From positions 7,910,342 through 7,974,341 of the forward strand of contig CM034234.1 in NCBI GenBank assembly GCA_019916065.1: DNA of 64,000 bases, read 5' to 3'. Each line of letters begins with the position of its first letter. Position 1 is the first letter of the stretch. Both the position numbers and the translations under genes were made by a program. Below, piece after piece: positions 59,704 through 64,000 of the stretch. The notes under the pieces are model-generated. The model was not told where the DNA came from and made no database searches. It was given only the letters and a program-made list of their open reading frames with translations. This DNA is from Vitellaria paradoxa. Its lineage: Eukaryota; Streptophyta; Magnoliopsida; Ericales; Sapotaceae.

Positions 59704-60490
59704 AAATTTTTAAAATTCTTTACTAAAATTATGTCATGAGTTACTTTATATAATTTTTAACAAGTTTATATCAAATCAAACACAAATATCCACCTATCAT
59801 TTTAACATAACTTTTTACACTCTAAATTCAAAAAAATTTTTACTTTTAATTTTTTTTCCTAAAGTTCCAAATGTACTATCATTTTATCTCAATTTATCTT
59901 ATTTTTTATCACTAAACTCACCCCGTATTAATGTTCCACTAAGACATAAAAGAGAGCGTGATGTGATAAGAGACTCATCTGTGGGTGTTTCCGTCAATTC
60001 AAATCCTTAATTTGGACTGCTGTCAGGTGCTCGTTCTTTTCCTCTGAGTTTGATTTCAATTTTCGACTGTCAAAATTGAATTCCAAATTTTGAAAAATTA
60101 AACGTTAATGACCGTTGAGTTAAAGTGGATAACCACAAAAATTTTGATAGCGCAAACTAGATTAAGGTATAATACAGTGCAATTTATACATGCAAGCTCA
60201 ATTAATTTATGTATATATATTATATATATATAATTATGAATACGTTTGGTGTGTTATGAACTTTTAAAAATTATTTAATTTTTTATATTATTATATAAAT
60301 TTCAATTCATAATTCCTTTCAAATTATTTTCTTTCATCTCATTTTTTATTTATTATTAGAAGCACCCTTTCCCTTCCCCTCCCTCTCTCTTACGTAGAGG
60401 ACAAGATGAGAGTGCCGCCGGTGTAAGAGGGTGGTCGCCGGAAAAGTGACGCATTTACACCTAATTTAAGATCCCTTTATTCGCACTTAA
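59704..60490. other. Intergenic DNA, no gene seen
   Basis: Contains a (TA)n stretch near 60210 and a short GC-richer patch (60395-60445). No open frame or RNA gene could be supported. Confidence 0.5.
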
Positions 60491-61494
60491 ACCTCGTTTG
60501 GTAACGTTTTTATTTTCTGTTTATATTTTTAAAATTTTATAAACTCGCAACAGAAACATGTTTGATAAACTTGTTTACATTTTTTTATTTACAAAAAAAA
60601 ATGAAAACATAAATAGAAAAACGTAAACAGAAAAAATGTGTTTTCACTCTAATTTTCTTTTCTGTCGTCAATATTTTCTTAATCTTAAAACTTTATCTAT
60701 TTTTGTTACTTTACATAAAAATAAATTATTTTATTCAAATATTTTATTAAAATAAGTTATTTTAATAAATAATATAATTAAATTCAATAAATTAAATTAA
60801 TTATATAAATTATTTTTAATATATAATAAAAATTAATTAATTAATTATTGCTAAATTATTTGAAATAAATATCATAATTAATTAATTTAATTTAATAATT
60901 AAATTAATTTATATAAAATAATTAATAATAAATAATTAAATTAAATTAATTTTTAATTTAATATAATAATAATTATTAAATTATTTTAAATAAATATCAT
61001 AATTAAATTAAATTATTTATGATTTAATTAATTTAATTTATATAAAATATATTTTATTAAATTATTTTAATAAATAATTAAATGATTTTAATTAATTTAA
61101 AAATAAATAATTTAATTTAATAATTAATCTAATTTAATTATTTATTTAATATGAAATATATTTTATTAAATTATTTTTAATAAATAATATAATTTAATAT
61201 ATTTTATATTTATTAAATTAAATGATTTTAGTAAATAATTTATTGTATTAATTTAATTAATTATATTAAATTAATATAAAAATATATTTTATTAAGTTCT
61301 ATTAATTTTTTAAAACTAATAAAATTAAATATTTTTTAAAATAAAAAAATTAATAATTATAAATAAATATGTATTTTTAAACGCAGTTTTAAATTTTATT
61401 TCAAAAAAATAAATAATAACAGAAAATAAAAAATAATAACAAAAAAATAATAACAAAAAAATGATAAGGTTACCCACCGGGCCCTTGAGCTGCA
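60491..61494 (+). mobile_element. 1-kb AT-rich dispersed element next to the second CSLA gene
   Basis: Inverted partner of 31513-32546. Termini cgtttggtaacgttttt and aaggttacccaccgggcc; the core is almost pure A/T with dozens of attaaat/aattaat words. It ends about 400 bp upstream of the candidate TATA box and 540 bp upstream of the second CSLA ATG, so it may form part of that gene's upstream region. Confidence 0.7.
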
Positions 61495-62037
61495 ACAACT
61501 GGGGTGATACGTGGCTTTTGGAAGAAGAAACATAGAAGAGAGAGAAAGTGAGGAGAGAGAATCCAAAAAAAAAAACAAAATAGAGCGGATACAGAGTGAT
61601 TCTCCCTTCATCTCTCTCCGTCTCAAGTTCTCTCCGTATCTCTCTAACAGAGTTCTTATTCCCATTTTTTGTTCCTCTGCTTTTTCCTTCTTCTTGTTCT
61701 TCTATGACTTCATCACATTCATACGGTTCTGCTTCTGTTTTCCTTTGATTACAGAAGCAGAGGGCTTTGGCATTTTACAGATTTTTCCGTAGCATTTTGT
61801 GAGGCTTTTGTATACGAGCCTTTATGCAACACACTGTTAATTCTATGGGTTTATGGCCTTAAATCCGAACTGAGTCTTTTCTGAATCACCTTCTGGGCTT
61901 ATATAAACATATATATACATAAACATCGTGGGGTTTCCTCTTTTTTTTTGGAGGGGGGGTAAGTGTCGTGGGGTTTCTATAAGAATCTTTGTATTCCTCT
62001 GTTTTTCAGCTTATTTATTTCCTAAAATAAGCATAAA
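61495..62037 (+). promoter_or_regulatory. Upstream region and leader of the second CSLA gene
   Basis: gatacgtggc (61506) contains an ACGT core of the G-box class. Purine- then pyrimidine-rich stretches follow (61535-61720). ttatataaac at 61899-61908 is a candidate TATA box, giving a leader of about 100 bases before the ATG at 62038. Alternatively transcription starts near 61550 and the leader is longer. Confidence 0.45.
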
Positions 62038-63021
62038 ATGAACCAGCTTTCGTCGACGACTCTTCTTCCCGATACATTTTCCGGCGCTCGAGATGACATG
62101 ACCGATCAAATCATGCTGATTTGGGGTCAGATAAAAGCTCCATTGATCGTCCCGCTCCTTCGACTCTCTGTTTTTCTCTGCTTGATAATGTCCCTAATGC
62201 TATTCGTTGAGAGGGTATATATGGCCGTCGTGATTACGTTTGTGAAGGTTTTTGGTCGAAAACCAGAGAAATGGTACAAATGGGAGCCCATTAAAGACGA
62301 TCCTGAGTTGGGTAATTCTACTTATCCGCTGGTCCTTGTTCAAATCCCAATGTTCAACGAAAAAGAGGTTCTCTCTCTCTCTCTCTCTCCCCCCCCCCCC
62401 CCACAACAATCAAGCATTGACTCTGTTTACCATTTTCTCAAACTGGTTTGCTTTGTGCTTGTTTTATAGGCGTTTCTTGTGTTTAATATACACACACACA
62501 CACACACACAGGTATATCAACTTTCAATTGGAGCTGCATGCGGGCTTTCTTGGCCCTCTGATAGAATCATAATTCAAGTCCTAGACGATTCAACAGACCC
62601 CATAATCAAGGTATAACCCAAATCAAAACCCATCAATCCCACAGAACCCATATGCCAAACACGATTACATTTTTTTTTTCGCCATTTCTTACACAAAATT
62701 GTCCCAAAATTTTCTCATCCAAACACGGCAGTGTTTTAGACATGGGTTTGTATTGGGTTTGTTTGTAGGATATGGTGCAATTGGAGTGCCGAAAGTGGGC
62801 AAGCAAAGGGATAAACATAAGGTACGAAATCAGAGACAATCGAAATGGGTACAAAGCAGGGGCTCTGAAGGAGGGCTTGGCGTTAGACTACGCCAAGTAC
62901 TGTGACTACGTCACCATCTTCGATGCGGACTTCCAACCCGAACCCGACTTCCTCCGCCGAGCCATCCCTTTCCTGCTCCACAACCGCGAACTCGCTCTTG
63001 TCCAGGCTCGATGGAAATTCG
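62038..63021 (+). CDS. CSLA: Glucomannan 4-beta-mannosyltransferase (CSLA), first three coding exons, runs past the window
   Basis: Exons 62038-62367, 62512-62610 and 62769-63021 give 227 codons plus one base. The N-terminus ([34 protein letters not shown]) is a close match to the usual CSLA9-type start. Motifs are [24 protein letters not shown] (canonical, unlike the first gene), [11 protein letters not shown] and [11 protein letters not shown], ending in QARWKF. Exon 2 (99 bp) and exon 3 (253 bp, phase 1) equal those of the first gene exactly, and exon 1 is one codon shorter. The GT2 third aspartate, QxxRW and C-terminal membrane domain would lie beyond 64000. Intron 1 is full of simple repeats. 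The same reaction is expected: mannan backbone synthesis in the Golgi. Confidence 0.92.
62368..62511 (+). repeat. Intron 1 of the second CSLA gene: (CT)n, (C)n and (CA)n
   Basis: A (CT) run follows the donor, then about 14 C, and a (CA) run of about 11 repeats extends right to the acceptor (cacacag at 62511). The usual pyrimidine tract before the acceptor is thus replaced by CA repeats. Confidence 0.85.
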
Positions 63022-64000
63022 GTAGTCCCTCTTCACCATCCAAACACGCCCTTTAAATATATAGATTTTTCTTTTGTTTTTTTTTTTATTTTGCTAAAAA
63101 AACAATTTTTTTATTGTTTAATCTAAAATATTATAAGGCTATTATTGTATTAAAAAAATAAAAGAAAATGGACTTCCTTTCTATTTTTCTCTAGAGAAAA
63201 TGCTTTATTATTTAAGTCTTTGTTTGGCAGCAAAAAATTCTTGCTTATAGATAAAAAAAACAATCAAGTGTCTTTTCTTTTTCCGTTTTATATGGTATTT
63301 TTCACCAAATTTTATTTATTAATGATTTTTAACCATATTATTCTATTTAAAAAAAGAAAGTTATTTAAAAAAATCAATTTTTGCTAGTACATAGTTTTTT
63401 AAAAATTTTGAATAAATGATTAAAATTATCAAACGAAAAGAATAAATTTTGATGAAAAAATTAACTTTATTTTTTATTTAAAATTAAACAGTAGATGCTA
63501 CCAAATCAAGCCAATCTTATCAGACTTAGGGTGTGTTTAGAGTAATAAAAAATAGGATAAAATGAGATAAATTGTAGAGTTATAATTCGTGTAAGAATTT
63601 AGAGTAATAAAAAATGAGGTAAAATAAGATACAATAAAATAAAATGTGGGTTCGTAATTAGTACAATAAAAAAAATAAATAATTTTTAAAATTATTTATT
63701 ATTTTTTATAAATTTTTTACCACTCTAAATGAACCCTTAATTTCCTTTCTTATGCCTTAATTTTGCTAAATCACTTCTAAATTTCTAATCACCAGTTTTG
63801 TCATCAGCTCTGAATACTGTCCCCACCTCATCAACAACTGTCGGTGGGGCTTTTCAGGATAAAAAATAGAGAAATATGAATCCAAAGGTCCATGCATATA
63901 CTTCCAATCGTGCTGTCCTTCTGATTTTGACACGTGTCCCAGCTTTCTTTTCGTGGGCCCCATATCCATTTTCTGTTGAAGGGTTATTTCCGGGTCTAAA
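63022..64000 (+). other. Intron 3 of the second CSLA gene (continues beyond the window)
   Basis: Begins gtagtcc after exon 3. No exon-4 homologue (the [10 protein letters not shown] region) occurs before 64000, so the intron is at least 979 bp against 295 bp in the first gene. It contains a MITE. Confidence 0.7.
63529..63736. mobile_element. Tourist-type MITE, 208 bp, TTA target duplication
   Basis: Ends gggtgtgtttagagtaataa and ttaccactctaaatgaaccc form inverted repeats of about 24 bp with few mismatches. Flanked by tta (63526-63528 and 63737-63739), the PIF/Harbinger signature. Confidence 0.82.

Overview
This is nuclear DNA of a flowering plant. The evidence is split genes with GT..AG introns, plant-type LINE, SINE, Ty1-copia, TRIM, hAT and Harbinger-like elements, and two cellulose-synthase-like A (CSLA, glucomannan 4-beta-mannosyltransferase) genes. 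The species cannot be named from the sequence. Most of the window is repeats; only the CSLA genes look like working host genes.

Region 1 (1-30402) is one AT-rich tandem satellite array. Its basic period is about 182 bp, made of two related 91-bp halves (A and B) in strict alternation. It is broken by two head-to-head LINE 3' ends (1818-4380), an ORF1-only LINE copy (4686-5516), a tRNA-derived SINE (6810-6999) and a solo LTR (11757-13795). Several multi-unit blocks are duplicated inside the array, and one of them preserves the empty site of a LINE insertion. The array runs into a 100-N gap (30403-30502), so its true length is unknown.

Region 2 (30503-39900) has no convincing gene. It holds MITE-like elements, a 1-kb extremely AT-rich element (31513-32546), and a local tandem array (34198-35465) in which 17-bp and about 146-bp units share the core GCGGTACTGT / ACAGTACCGC.

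Region 3 (39990-46088) is a complete CSLA gene on the plus strand: nine coding exons giving 541 codons, with a probable intron in the 5' leader. Intron 4 carries a TRIM retrotransposon whose two 133-bp LTRs I read as identical. The first GT2 motif reads DGSTD instead of DDSTD.

Region 4 (46100-61490) is intergenic. It includes Harbinger-like MITEs with TAA/TTA target duplications, a hAT-type element (49104-50492) carrying about 630 bp of alternating purine-pyrimidine DNA and nested in a 590-bp element whose sister copy at 51643-52228 is intact, a tRNA-derived SINE, and a full-length but dead Ty1-copia element (54181-59313). A second copy of the 1-kb AT-rich element, inverted relative to the first, lies just upstream of the next gene.

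Region 5 (62038 to the window end) is the start of a second CSLA gene in the same orientation. Its first three coding exons match the exon lengths and phases of the first gene, and its motifs are canonical. The two genes are about 16 kb apart and look like a tandem duplicate pair.
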